From Acidobacteriota bacterium (GTDB taxonomy: Bacteria > Acidobacteriota > Thermoanaerobaculia > Gp7-AA8), in contig JAFAOU010000022.1 in the NCBI GenBank assembly GCA_019247495.1, positions 1 to 64,000 of the forward strand: DNA of 64,000 bases, written 5' to 3'. The position numbers were made by a program, and so were the translations under genes. Under the pieces are notes generated by a model, which ran no database searches, was not told where the DNA came from, and worked only from the letters and a program-made list of their open reading frames with translations. This document shows positions 46,090 through 55,738 of this stretch, piece by piece (position 1 is the stretch's first letter; each line of letters starts with the position of its first letter).

Positions 46090-47916
46090 TCACGCCGTTC
46101 CGAGGAGGCTCCGCAGGTTCTTGCAGATGTAGTCCACTTCTTCGCGGCGCAGACGATGACCGCTGGGAAGGTTGATGCCCTGGTCTCCGATGCGCTTTGC
46201 CATCGGCTGCGGCGCCTGCTCGCGCGGCCACACCGGATACTGGCTGATCGCGGGGAAGACCGGCCGCGTGTCGACATTGCGTTTCTTCAGCTCCTCGCGC
46301 AGACCTTCGCGCGTGATGCCGGCGTTCTCGTCGATAAGGATGCTGGTCATCCAATAAATGCTGCGCGCCCACGCCGCTTCGTAATTCAGCGTGATGTGGC
46401 GAACTCCAGCCAACCCCTCTTCATACCAGCCGAAGATCTTCCGTTTCGCTTCGATGAGCTCGTCCACTCGCTCGATCTGACCGAGGCCGAGCGCCGCCTG
46501 GATGTTCGACATCTTGTACTTCCAGCCCGTCTTGTTGATCCAGAACATCCGGTCGAGGTCGCGGCCCTGATCCCAGAGCGAGTGGACGCGATCGTAAAGT
46601 TCAGTGTCGTTGGTGACCAGGATGCCACCTTCCCCGGTGACCGCGAGCTTCGCTCCCTGGAAACTGAATGCGGCGATGTTGCCGAAGGTACCCACCTTGC
46701 GCCCTTCGAACTCGGCCCCGATCGCCGGCGCACCGTCTTCGAGCACGAGCAGCTTGTGCTTGGCCGCGATGGCCATGATCTCGTCCATCTTCGCCGGATG
46801 ACCGTAGAGGTGAACGGGGATGATGGCCTTCGTCCGCTCGGTGACGGCGGCTGCGAGCGACCTCGGATCCATGCACCAGGAGCCGGCTTGGACATCGACA
46901 AAGACAGGCGTGGCGCCGGTGTACACGATCGCGTTGGCCGTGGCCACCCACGTAATGTCCGGGACGATGACTTCGTCGCCCGGTCCGACGCCGAGACCCA
47001 GCAGCGCCAGGTGCAGCGCGCCCGTGCAGCTCGAGGTGCTGATCGCGTGCTTCATGCCGAGGTAGCCGGCGAAGCTCTGCTCGAACTTTCTGATGTACTT
47101 GCTCCACTGCGTGTTCCAGCCGTTGCGCGCGGCGTCGAGCGCGTAGCTCGTCTCACGCGAGGAAATGGTCGGCCCCGCGGTGAGGATCATGCGCGAGCCA
47201 TCGAAGGTGCGTTTCGGCGCGTAGTCCATGCGCAGGAAGTAATGGTCGGCCTTTGCACCGTCGCTGATCTCATCGTAGAACACGGCCGGACCGTCGACGC
47301 GGCGGGAAAGCGGAATGCGGATGCCATCGGTGAAGCCGAGCTGTCGATAGAACGCGATGGCGTGCTCGTTGTCGTGAAATACGCGCAGGAAGATCCCGGA
47401 CGGTCCGATGACGTCGCTTGCCCACGTCAGCAGTGCATCCATGGCCTTGGTCATCAGGCCCGGGCTGGTGCCGCGCACGCCGCGCACGACGTTGTCGATC
47501 TCCATCTCGCCGTTGTCGTTGAGACAGTTTGCGTAGCCGAGGTGGCCGACCGGCTTGCCCTGGCGATCGATGACCAGGAAGAGGAGACGGTCTTCCACGT
47601 CGAGTAACCGGGAGCGCAGCCACGAGGCAGTGCCGGCGTCGGTGACGGGGAACTGACTGGGAAAGGCGGCCGAATTCTCGGTCCGCCACTGCGAGAAGAG
47701 GCTGATCAGCGCCGCATCGCCCGTGTGCAGTTCGCAGACGGGAAGCAGATAGCCGGCACCGTCGGCGAGAGGAATCGATTTCGCGAAGAGGTCGTCGAGC
47801 GCAGACGTGCTCTTCAGAAATGGGAAGTGTTTGCGGACCGCGGCCTGATAGACGGCGACTCTACGATCGTTGAGAGAGGCTGCCCTCGACGGCGCCTCCG
47901 GCAGCGTGATGCTCAT
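46090..47916 (-). CDS. Fusion: GNAT N-acetyltransferase + DegT/DnrJ/EryC1 aminotransferase
   Basis: N-terminal LLFLVIDRQGKPVGHLGYANC...FLRVFHDNEHAIAFYRQLGF (GNAT); C-terminal GMKHAISTSSCTGALHLALLGLGVGPGDEVIVPDITWVATANAIVYTGATPVFVDV...AAFSFQGAKLAVTGEGGILVTND. Confidence 0.9.
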   Translation of the reverse strand: MSITLPEAPSRAASLNDRRVAVYQAAVRKHFPFLKSTSALDDLFAKSIPLADGAGYLLPVCELHTGDAALISLFSQWRTENSAAFPSQFPVTDAGTASWLRSRLLDVEDRLLFLVIDRQGKPVGHLGYANCLNDNGEMEIDNVVRGVRGTSPGLMTKAMDALLTWASDVIGPSGIFLRVFHDNEHAIAFYRQLGFTDGIRIPLSRRVDGPAVFYDEISDGAKADHYFLRMDYAPKRTFDGSRMILTAGPTISSRETSYALDAARNGWNTQWSKYIRKFEQSFAGYLGMKHAISTSSCTGALHLALLGLGVGPGDEVIVPDITWVATANAIVYTGATPVFVDVQAGSWCMDPRSLAAAVTERTKAIIPVHLYGHPAKMDEIMAIAAKHKLLVLEDGAPAIGAEFEGRKVGTFGNIAAFSFQGAKLAVTGEGGILVTNDTELYDRVHSLWDQGRDLDRMFWINKTGWKYKMSNIQAALGLGQIERVDELIEAKRKIFGWYEEGLAGVRHITLNYEAAWARSIYWMTSILIDENAGITREGLREELKKRNVDTRPVFPAISQYPVWPREQAPQPMAKRIGDQGINLPSGHRLRREEVDYICKNLRSLLGTA

Positions 47917-49227
47917 TCAATCCTCCAGAATCTCGTGCATGGTTTCGATGACATAGGCAAGCGAGGCGTCGCTCAGACCGGGATAGGTTCCGATCCAGAA
48001 GACGTTTTTCATGACGAAGTCGGACATAGGCAGCTCACCGACGGTGCGGAAGACGCTCTCGCGATAGGCGGGCTGGCGCACGAGATTGCCGGCGAAGAGC
48101 AGCCGCGTGGCCACGCGCTTTGCCTCGAGCGCGCCGGCGACGGCGTCGCGCGTGAGACCTGATTCCGGCCGCACGGCAATCGGAAATCCGAACCAGCTCG
48201 GCTCTGATCCTTCCGTGGCTTCCGGCAGCAGGAGTTGCGACAGATCGGCCAGGCCGCGATGCAGCGTTTCGAAATTCTTCCTACGCGCCTCGATGAAGCG
48301 CGGAAGCTTCCGCAGTTGCGCAACGCCGACGGCCGCCTGCATGTCGGTGACCTTGAGGTTGTAACCGATGTGCGAGTAGGTGTACTTGTGGTCATAGCCG
48401 TGCGGGAGATCGCCGAGCTGCCAGTCGAAGCGCTTGCCGCAGGTGTTGTCTTTCCCCGGATCGCACCAGCAGTCGCGGCCCCAGTCGCGGAACGACTCCA
48501 CGATCGTGCGTAGCCTGGGATCGCTGACGAGGACCGCTCCCCCTTCGCCCATGGTGATGTGATGCGCGGGGTAGAAACTAACCGTGGCGAGGTCGCCGAA
48601 CGTGCCGACGCGCTTTCCGTCGAAGGAGGCGCCGACGGCGTCGCAGCAGTCCTCGATGAGCCAAAGGTTGTGCTTGCGCGCAAATGCGGCCACCGCGCCG
48701 GCGTTGAATGGATTGCCGAGCGTGTGCGCGAGGATAACCGCGCGCGTTCGATCCGAAAGCGCGGCTTCGAGCTGCGCGACGTCGACGTTGTAGGCCGGCA
48801 CTTCGACGTCCACGAAGACGGGCACGAGGCGGTTCTGAAAAATCGGATTGACGGTCGTCGGAAAACCGGCCGCTAACGTGATGACTTCATCGCCGGGCAG
48901 CAGACGGCGCGGGCCGAGCGCCGGCGAGGTCAGCGCGGTCACCGCAAGCAGATTCGCGGAGGAACCGGAATTGACGAGTACCGCCGAGCGCACGCCGCAG
49001 AATTGCGCGAACTCTTTCTCGAACTGCGCGGCATAGCGGCCCGTCGTGAGCCAAAAGTCGAGCGAAGAGTCGACCAGCGTGCGCAATTCGTCGGCGTCGA
49101 ACACCCGCCCTGACACCGGAACGGCGGTCTCGCCCGGAACGAACGTTCGCGGAGCGAAGGCTTCGTCGTGATACTCCGTCACGAGGTCGAGAATGCGGGC
49201 ACGTAGCTCGTCGGCGCGTGAGGTCAT
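47917..49227 (-). CDS. rfbH: RfbH-type PLP/[2Fe-2S] sugar 3-dehydrase (CDP-4-keto-6-deoxyglucose-3-dehydrase, DdhC)
   Basis: [21 protein letters not shown]...[38 protein letters not shown]...[60 protein letters not shown]. Confidence 0.92.
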   Translation of the reverse strand: MTSRADELRARILDLVTEYHDEAFAPRTFVPGETAVPVSGRVFDADELRTLVDSSLDFWLTTGRYAAQFEKEFAQFCGVRSAVLVNSGSSANLLAVTALTSPALGPRRLLPGDEVITLAAGFPTTVNPIFQNRLVPVFVDVEVPAYNVDVAQLEAALSDRTRAVILAHTLGNPFNAGAVAAFARKHNLWLIEDCCDAVGASFDGKRVGTFGDLATVSFYPAHHITMGEGGAVLVSDPRLRTIVESFRDWGRDCWCDPGKDNTCGKRFDWQLGDLPHGYDHKYTYSHIGYNLKVTDMQAAVGVAQLRKLPRFIEARRKNFETLHRGLADLSQLLLPEATEGSEPSWFGFPIAVRPESGLTRDAVAGALEAKRVATRLLFAGNLVRQPAYRESVFRTVGELPMSDFVMKNVFWIGTYPGLSDASLAYVIETMHEILED

Positions 49228-50204
49228 TGCGCTCCCAGGAAGCTGCGGTACCAGTCGATGGTCCGCGCAAGACCTTGCTCGAGCGTGAAGACCGGCGACC
49301 ACGCCAATTGTTCGCGCGCTTTCGCGGCGCTCAGGTACTGGTGGCGGATCTCGTTCGTAGCTTCGTTGCGGACCTCGGGTTCGAGACTGCTGCCCATGAG
49401 ACGCAGGATGTCGTTCGTGAGATCGAGCACCGTAACCTGCAGCTCGTTCGAGAAGTTGAAGGCATGTCCGGCCAGGCTTCGATCGGCAGCCAGCCGCTCC
49501 GCCACCAGCATGTACGCCGCTGCGCCGTCTTCGACATAGAAGTAGTCGCGGATCGACTGACCGTCCGAACGGATAACCGGCCGCTGATTGCGCAGGACTG
49601 AGCGCACCGTGCCGGGCACAATGCGATTCCAGTTCAGATCGCCGCCGCCGTAGAAGTTTCCGCAGCGGGTGGTGACGACAGGCAGGTCATACGAGACGGC
49701 ATACGTCTGGGCGATGAGGTCCGCGCACGATTTGCTGACGTCGTACGGATGCTTCCCCTGCAGCGGTGTGGTCTCGTCGTACGGCAAAACGTCCTGATCG
49801 CCATACGCCTTGTCCGATGAGGCCATGACGATCTGCCGCACTTTCGGCGCCCGGCGGCATGCTTCGAGGAGCACCCAGGTGCCGCGAATGTTCGTTTCGA
49901 ACGTCGACGTGGGATTGCGGTTGGCGATGCCCACGATGGTCTGCGCGGCGAGGTGCATGACCGTGTCGATTTCGTACTCGCCGATGACCCGCTCCATCAG
50001 CGCGGCATCGCAGATGTCGCCGCGGACGACTTTGACGTTGGCGAGCACGCCTGAAGCGACCACTTCCGATTGCGGAACCCAGTCGCGCACGAGGCAGACG
50101 ACATCGGCGCCGGCGTCAGCGAGCCGCCGCACTAGCCAGCTTCCGACCAGTCCCGTCCCCCCGGTAACGAAGGTGGTCCGGTCGCGCCAGAACTCACTAG
50201 ACAT
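49224..50204 (-). CDS. rfbG: CDP-glucose 4,6-dehydratase-like extended SDR
   Basis: [38 protein letters not shown]...[15 protein letters not shown]...[36 protein letters not shown]. Confidence 0.9.
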   Translation of the reverse strand: MSSEFWRDRTTFVTGGTGLVGSWLVRRLADAGADVVCLVRDWVPQSEVVASGVLANVKVVRGDICDAALMERVIGEYEIDTVMHLAAQTIVGIANRNPTSTFETNIRGTWVLLEACRRAPKVRQIVMASSDKAYGDQDVLPYDETTPLQGKHPYDVSKSCADLIAQTYAVSYDLPVVTTRCGNFYGGGDLNWNRIVPGTVRSVLRNQRPVIRSDGQSIRDYFYVEDGAAAYMLVAERLAADRSLAGHAFNFSNELQVTVLDLTNDILRLMGSSLEPEVRNEATNEIRHQYLSAAKAREQLAWSPVFTLEQGLARTIDWYRSFLGAQ

Positions 50205-51030
50205 CCGCGAGCACCTTCTCAGCACCCTGCTGTTCCGCGTCTTGCTGCTGCTTCCCCCAAACCGCCCACGGCGCTTCGTTCCGCGACCACAGCTCGTTCA
50301 AGTAGAGGTATTCGCGGTACGTGTCCATGGCGTAGAAAAAGCCGTCGTGCTGGTACGCAACGAGCTCTCCGTCGCGGGCCAGCTTTTCCAGCGGCTCGCG
50401 CTCGAGGATGCAATTCGGATCGATGTCGAGGTAGTCGAAGACGCGCCGCTCGAAGACGAAGAAGCCGGCGTTGATCCACCCCTTGACGTTCGGCTTTTCG
50501 GCGAAGTCGAGGACGCGGCTGTCCGCTCCCAGCTCGATGACGCCGAAGCGGGAAACCGGACGCACGGTGGTGAGCGTGGCAAGCCTGCCGTGCGATCTGT
50601 GAAATGCCAGCAGGCGGGTGATGTCGACGTCGCTCACGCCGTCCCCATACGTGGCCATGAAGGTGTCGCCGCTGACGTGGCGCTGCACCATCTTCATGCG
50701 TGCGCCGGTCATCGTGTTGAGGCCGGTATCGGCCAGCGTGACTTTGTAGTCCTGCTCGTGGTGGGCATCGTGATACGTGATGCGATGGTTCTGCCCCAGG
50801 CAGATCGTGAAGTCGTTGTTCATCGCCTCATAGTTGAGGAAGTACTCCTTGAACGCGCTGGCGCGGTAACCGAGGCAGAGGACGAAATCGCGGATTCCAT
50901 GGTGGGCGTACGACTTCATGATGTGCCAAAGGATGGGCCGCCCGCCCACTTCGACGAGCGGCTTGGGACGGAACTCGGTCTCTTCGCGAAGACGCGTTCC
51001 CTGGCCGCCGCAAAGGATCACTACATGCAC
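50197..51030 (-). CDS. rfbF: Glucose-1-phosphate cytidylyltransferase
   Basis: [68 protein letters not shown]. Confidence 0.94.
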   Translation of the reverse strand: MHVVILCGGQGTRLREETEFRPKPLVEVGGRPILWHIMKSYAHHGIRDFVLCLGYRASAFKEYFLNYEAMNNDFTICLGQNHRITYHDAHHEQDYKVTLADTGLNTMTGARMKMVQRHVSGDTFMATYGDGVSDVDITRLLAFHRSHGRLATLTTVRPVSRFGVIELGADSRVLDFAEKPNVKGWINAGFFVFERRVFDYLDIDPNCILEREPLEKLARDGELVAYQHDGFFYAMDTYREYLYLNELWSRNEAPWAVWGKQQQDAEQQGAEKVLADV

Positions 51031-51052
51031 GGAAACCTCCTCACATCGTCCA

Positions 51053-51424
51053 TTACGCCGGCTGCTCCGTCGCGCTGTTCTCCTCGCCGTCGAAGCTCTT
51101 GATCTCGCGCCGCAATGCCTCGATCTGATCGAGGAGGATGTCGTGCTCGGTGATCTTCCAGCGGAGGAATTCGTACGTGAGCTGGATCTTGGCTTCGATG
51201 CCCTTGGGCGTGAGGACGTACATGTATGCCGACTTGTTCCGGCTATTTTTGAAGGCGTCGGCTTTGACCAGTCCCTTGGCCGTGAGAGCGCGTACGCAGT
51301 AGTTGATCTTGCCGACGCTGACCCCGAGCTCGCGCGCGAGATCGCGCTGGCTGGCGTCAGGATGCTGCTCCAGGTACTTCAGCAGACCGTAGCGGACTTC
51401 GTCGGGAATGCGGCGCTCGTTCAT
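51053..51424 (-). CDS. MarR-type EPS-associated transcriptional regulator
   Basis: EVRYGLLKYLEQHPDASQRDLARELGVSVGKINYCVRALTAKGLVKADAFKNSRNKSAYMYVLTPKGIEAK. Confidence 0.88.
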   Translation of the reverse strand: MNERRIPDEVRYGLLKYLEQHPDASQRDLARELGVSVGKINYCVRALTAKGLVKADAFKNSRNKSAYMYVLTPKGIEAKIQLTYEFLRWKITEHDILLDQIEALRREIKSFDGEENSATEQPA

Positions 51425-51487
51425 CGGTTGAACGCGGATTAGATCAGAAAGCGTTGCTGCGTTCAACCGTTAAACGCAACCTCGCTT

Positions 51488-52381
51488 TCACAACCGCAGG
51501 GACGACGCGATCGGCTCTACCTCGCTGCCCGCACCGATCGTCTCGAGGATCACCAACCGTCCACCGGACCGCCGGAAGAGCGTGCCGTGCTCCTCCGTAC
51601 CCGTATCTCTGGAAATCAGGAGCAATCCGCTTTCGGCGAGGTTGGCGCAGATGGACCCCAGCGCACGCTCGATCTCCGCCGCTGAGAAGTACGAAAGGTT
51701 CAACAGATTCGAGACGCGAACGGCCGTCGCCGTCACGGGCAGCGGCTCGAACATGTCGTGACGGAGGAAGGCGACGTTCGGATGCCGCGCAGTGAGATCC
51801 AGAAAGCGCGGATTCAGCAAGCGGATTCGCGTCTGCTCGCCCGAGCATGGAAATCGTACAACTCTGCGGCTGACCAGACCGCGATAGATCGGGTTGGCGC
51901 CTGCAACATCGGCGTACCAAAGAAGCCGCGGCGTGACTTCCACAATCGGCTGACCGGCCGGCGAAAAAAACGCCAGGCCGTTCCGGTGACTACAGATCAA
52001 TATCGAGTCATTGAGATCGGCAGCGATAAACCGCTGGACATGAGGTCGAATCCGCTCGAAAAGATCGACCGACGTGCTGCCGTCCGAAGCTCCGAGATCG
52101 ACGACGACGTGATCGTTTCCAACAAGGTGCGATTCAAACGCTGCTGCCGAACGGTCCAACCTGGCCGCGGCAGTCGTCTTGAATGTTTTCCCGAATTTCA
52201 GCGCCGAAATGCACATCGAGTATTCCGCCGCAATCGCTGCCTGCTCCTCGGGCGGCACGCGCTTGTACTGATCGGCTAGAAACGTCAAACGGGACGGATC
52301 ACCACTGGCCGAGACGGGAGCGAGAAGGCGGCGCAATGCATGCGGAACCGCCGTAGGGTTCAATCGAATGGGAAGCCTCAT
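51488..52381 (-). CDS. SAM-dependent methyltransferase-like protein
   Basis: HVVVDLGASDGSTSVDLFERIRPHVQRFIAADLNDS...VAFLRHDMFEPLP...RVSNLLNLSYFSAAEIERALGSICANLAESGLLLISRD. Confidence 0.65.
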   Translation of the reverse strand: MRLPIRLNPTAVPHALRRLLAPVSASGDPSRLTFLADQYKRVPPEEQAAIAAEYSMCISALKFGKTFKTTAAARLDRSAAAFESHLVGNDHVVVDLGASDGSTSVDLFERIRPHVQRFIAADLNDSILICSHRNGLAFFSPAGQPIVEVTPRLLWYADVAGANPIYRGLVSRRVVRFPCSGEQTRIRLLNPRFLDLTARHPNVAFLRHDMFEPLPVTATAVRVSNLLNLSYFSAAEIERALGSICANLAESGLLLISRDTGTEEHGTLFRRSGGRLVILETIGAGSEVEPIASSLRL

Positions 52382-52524
52382 CAGGCGATGCCGATCTGTC
52401 GCGAGGCCGCATCATATACCACCGCCGCCCGGACCGGCGCCGCCACGCGGGCGATGCCGTCATCGGCCGGGGAAGTCTTATGCGGCCATTATCCGAATCA
52501 CGCCGTCGTCCATAATGAAAATTC

Positions 52525-55173
52525 CTACCGCGGCCCCGTCATGCGCCAGCCCACGTCCACAATGGTTGGCAAATATTTGCCGCCGATCTGTGTCGGGCCG
52601 TTCATGAACCAGACGTAGTTTTCACCGCTGCCGTAATAACGCCATACCAGATCGTTGCTGCCATTATTGTCGAGGTCTGCAATGGCGCCCACTTCCCATT
52701 TCGTATCAGCAATGGTCGGTAAGTACTGACCCGGAACGCGGACGGTGCCGCGCATGAACCAGACGTAATTCTGGCCCGTGCCAAAATAGCGCCAGACAAT
52801 GTCCGGCGTACCGTCGCGGTTCAAGTCGCCTACGGCCTGCATGCGCCAGAGAGTATCGGAGATAGTGGGTAAAGCGATCACATTGAGAATACTCGTTCCA
52901 TTCATGAGCCAGATCCGGTCTTCACCAGTGCTCTTGTTCCGCCAGGCAATGTCCGGCGATCCGTTGCCGTCGAAATCGCCCACTCCACCAATGACCCAGT
53001 TCACATCCGGCTCGCTCGGAAGATACGCGCCGCCGTTCTGGGTCGCCCCGTTCATGTACCAGACAAAAATCTCGCCCGTACCGTAATACCGCCAGAGGAT
53101 GTCCGGAGAGCCGTCGCGATTGAAATCGCCGACGCCTTCCATGTGCCAGTTGCTGTCCGCGATAGCGGGCAAATACTGGCCGCCGATCTGGGTCGAGCCG
53201 GACATGAACCATACGTAGTTCTGGCCCGTCGCGTAGCGCCAGAGGATGTCCGGCGAACCGTTGCGGTCAAAGTCGGATTTGATGACACCAGCCGAGGTGG
53301 GCGGAGGCACGGTAGCGGTTACGCTGACGGTCGCGGTGGCGCTATTGACCGATCCGCAGGCGTTGCTGACGCGCACCCAGAAAGACGTGGTGGCCGAAGG
53401 AGCCACTGTCAGCTCATTGGTAGTGGCGCCCGAAATGGGAACGGAAGTGTTGCCTGACGTCCCCTGGAACCACTGGTACCCCGTCGGGCTGCCCGACGCG
53501 AGAACGGCAATCGTCCCCTGGCCTCCGACGATGGTGCCCGAGCCCGGTTGCGCCCGGATCGTCGGTGCCGCGCAGTTGTTCTGGACAGTGACCGTAGCGG
53601 TAGCGCTGTTTGCAGAACCGCACGCATTGCTCACGCGCACCCAGTAGGACGTCGTCGACGCTGGCGTGACGGTGAGAGAAGGACCGGTTGCACCGGCAAT
53701 CGGCGAAGCAGTATTGGGAGAAGCGCCGACATACCATTGATAGGACGGGCTCGTCCCGGACGCACCAACGCTCAGCGTCGCCGCCCCCCCCGCGTTGATG
53801 ACCACCGACTGCGGTTGTGCAGTGATGGCGGGAGCCGTACAGCCACCCGCCGGCGCACACACATTGCCCGGATAAACCGCCTGCACCGCGTGCTGGTCCC
53901 AGACCTGGAGCGCGGCATTGATGCCGGTGGAGATGAACGACTTCATGATCGCCTGCTGCGAACATTCGAGAGAGGGATCGGACGTACAGGCCGCGGCGCT
54001 GTCGCGGGTTTGATCGGCGTGGCGAAAGCCGAGTGTGTGTCCGACCTCGTGCGTCACGGCGCTGTTCCAGTCGCCGTTGTTGAAGAGCAGCGTGCAGTTG
54101 GCGATGCCGCGGTTCATCTCCACATCGCCTTCGGTGTTGGTGGCAAACGTCTCGCCGTTCACGACATTCGTGCCCGACGCGGTCGTGACACCGCCGACGC
54201 CGAGCGTGCCGCTGTAGCTGTTCCCGGAACACGAGAATGGCGCGACACCCCAGCTGCTCAGGTCTCGTTCGAACAGGATGGTGTTGGCTCCATCGGCAGC
54301 GTGCAAGCCTTGCGTGTGGGTTGTATCCGTGCCGGCGTAGACGTAGTTCACGTTCGAGCCGCAGTCGTTGTCCCACGACGCGAAGGCTGCATTGATCGCG
54401 GTCACTCCGCCGCCGGGCGCTCCCGGCTCCTGAGTCGCGCCGCTGAACCATGTCACCGGGTTCGGGAACGTGGCCCAACGCCCGCCTCGGGTACCGCTGA
54501 TCAACATCGTGTACGACGTGGCCGTGTAGGGCGCTACCAGCGGGACGATGCCTAACGTTCCCAGAGATTTCGCGGCAGGCTTCCCGAACGATTCCGCCGC
54601 CGGGCCTCCGACGGCGAAGTAGTCTTCTTTCGATACGATGCCGCGACTCTCATTGCGGATGAACTGCAGGAATCCGGCAGCGTCGCGCATCCGCTCGCGA
54701 TGCGGGGTCAGGTCGGGGTCCCATCCGGTGATCTCGCCTGCGTCGCGCAGCAGCAATGGCGTACCGCTCTCCGCGTGAAAGCTGAACTTGCCCAGCGCGA
54801 TTTCGGTGACGACCCATCGGCTTCCGCCGATTCGTGTGAGGAAGAGCAGGGTGCGCTCGCTGCTGTTGAAACGCGGTACGCCCGGGATCAACTGCGCCTC
54901 ACCGGCGTATTCACCGCCCGGCTCGACGACCGTAAGCGACATTGGGATGCGTTGGCCCTTCAGGACCTCTTCGACGCGGACAGGCGTAACCGTTTCGATG
55001 CCGCCGTCATCGCTTCGTTGCGTGAAAGAGGCAAGCGGCGTGGCGATGACGATGGCGTCGGCTCGGCGGATCATCTCCCGGTCGGGCGGCACGACGAACG
55101 TGGCGGCAAAGACGGCCGGTGTGAGGGAAACGAAGGTAATCAGAACTGCAGCGAAGTGGCGGATGGCTTTCAT
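52525..55173 (-). CDS. Secreted zinc metalloprotease-like protein with two Ig-like repeats and C-terminal FG-GAP/VCBS-type repeats
   Basis: Signal peptide; HEVGHTLGFRHADQ zinc motif; two paralogous ...YQWY/YQWFxGxSxNTxxPIxGAT... modules; repeated GDFNRDGSPDILWRY...YVWFMNG units. Confidence 0.85.
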   Translation of the reverse strand: MKAIRHFAAVLITFVSLTPAVFAATFVVPPDREMIRRADAIVIATPLASFTQRSDDGGIETVTPVRVEEVLKGQRIPMSLTVVEPGGEYAGEAQLIPGVPRFNSSERTLLFLTRIGGSRWVVTEIALGKFSFHAESGTPLLLRDAGEITGWDPDLTPHRERMRDAAGFLQFIRNESRGIVSKEDYFAVGGPAAESFGKPAAKSLGTLGIVPLVAPYTATSYTMLISGTRGGRWATFPNPVTWFSGATQEPGAPGGGVTAINAAFASWDNDCGSNVNYVYAGTDTTHTQGLHAADGANTILFERDLSSWGVAPFSCSGNSYSGTLGVGGVTTASGTNVVNGETFATNTEGDVEMNRGIANCTLLFNNGDWNSAVTHEVGHTLGFRHADQTRDSAAACTSDPSLECSQQAIMKSFISTGINAALQVWDQHAVQAVYPGNVCAPAGGCTAPAITAQPQSVVINAGGAATLSVGASGTSPSYQWYVGASPNTASPIAGATGPSLTVTPASTTSYWVRVSNACGSANSATATVTVQNNCAAPTIRAQPGSGTIVGGQGTIAVLASGSPTGYQWFQGTSGNTSVPISGATTNELTVAPSATTSFWVRVSNACGSVNSATATVSVTATVPPPTSAGVIKSDFDRNGSPDILWRYATGQNYVWFMSGSTQIGGQYLPAIADSNWHMEGVGDFNRDGSPDILWRYYGTGEIFVWYMNGATQNGGAYLPSEPDVNWVIGGVGDFDGNGSPDIAWRNKSTGEDRIWLMNGTSILNVIALPTISDTLWRMQAVGDLNRDGTPDIVWRYFGTGQNYVWFMRGTVRVPGQYLPTIADTKWEVGAIADLDNNGSNDLVWRYYGSGENYVWFMNGPTQIGGKYLPTIVDVGWRMTGPR

Positions 55174-55324
55174 AGAATCCTCTGGGCGGATGACAGTTAT
55201 TCATGTTTGACGCCAGGGCATCCTGCGGCACAGATAACTTTCATGGTGTGACGGATGACCTTCGCTTGCGGAGAGAGCGGTGGCACGAAGGTTTCAATGC
55301 GCTTCGGCGAACAGGAGACTTCCC

Positions 55325-55738
55325 ATGCGCCCCGCCCTCTTCGCTTCCCTCCTTCTCATCCTCGTTTCCGCTCCGATGACCGCCGATTGTCCGTGCATCC
55401 CACTTACTCACGTCTGGGTCGTAAAGACCTGCAATGATTGGAACTGTGCTTCGACCGAGCTCGCGGTTGCGAACGGTGATCCGCAGGTGATTGCGGTCCC
55501 GGTCGGCATGAACGATTCGCGCTGGCTGGTCGTCAGGCGATTCACCGCCGGCGCCGCCGTCGACGTCAATGATGATTCGTTCCAGTTAAAGCAGTTCGAC
55601 GGAATGGACGGAGCGGTGAAGCACTACTCCGGGATGACGCGCGACTATCACCCGATGCTGATGACCGCCCCCGACGGACAGGTCCTGGTACTCTCTACGA
55701 AGCAGCCGGAACCGAGAGGGCGGGCGGTAGCTCACTGA
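55325..55738 (+). CDS. Secreted hypothetical protein
   Basis: MRPALFASLLLILVSAPMTADCPCIP signal peptide; small ORF of unknown family. Confidence 0.5.
   Translation: MRPALFASLLLILVSAPMTADCPCIPLTHVWVVKTCNDWNCASTELAVANGDPQVIAVPVGMNDSRWLVVRRFTAGAAVDVNDDSFQLKQFDGMDGAVKHYSGMTRDYHPMLMTAPDGQVLVLSTKQPEPRGRAVAH

Noticed and set aside
46084-47607. 507-aa + strand ORF antisense to the GNAT-DegT fusion
   Set aside because: High-GC shadow frame with biased composition; the opposite strand encodes recognisable domains.
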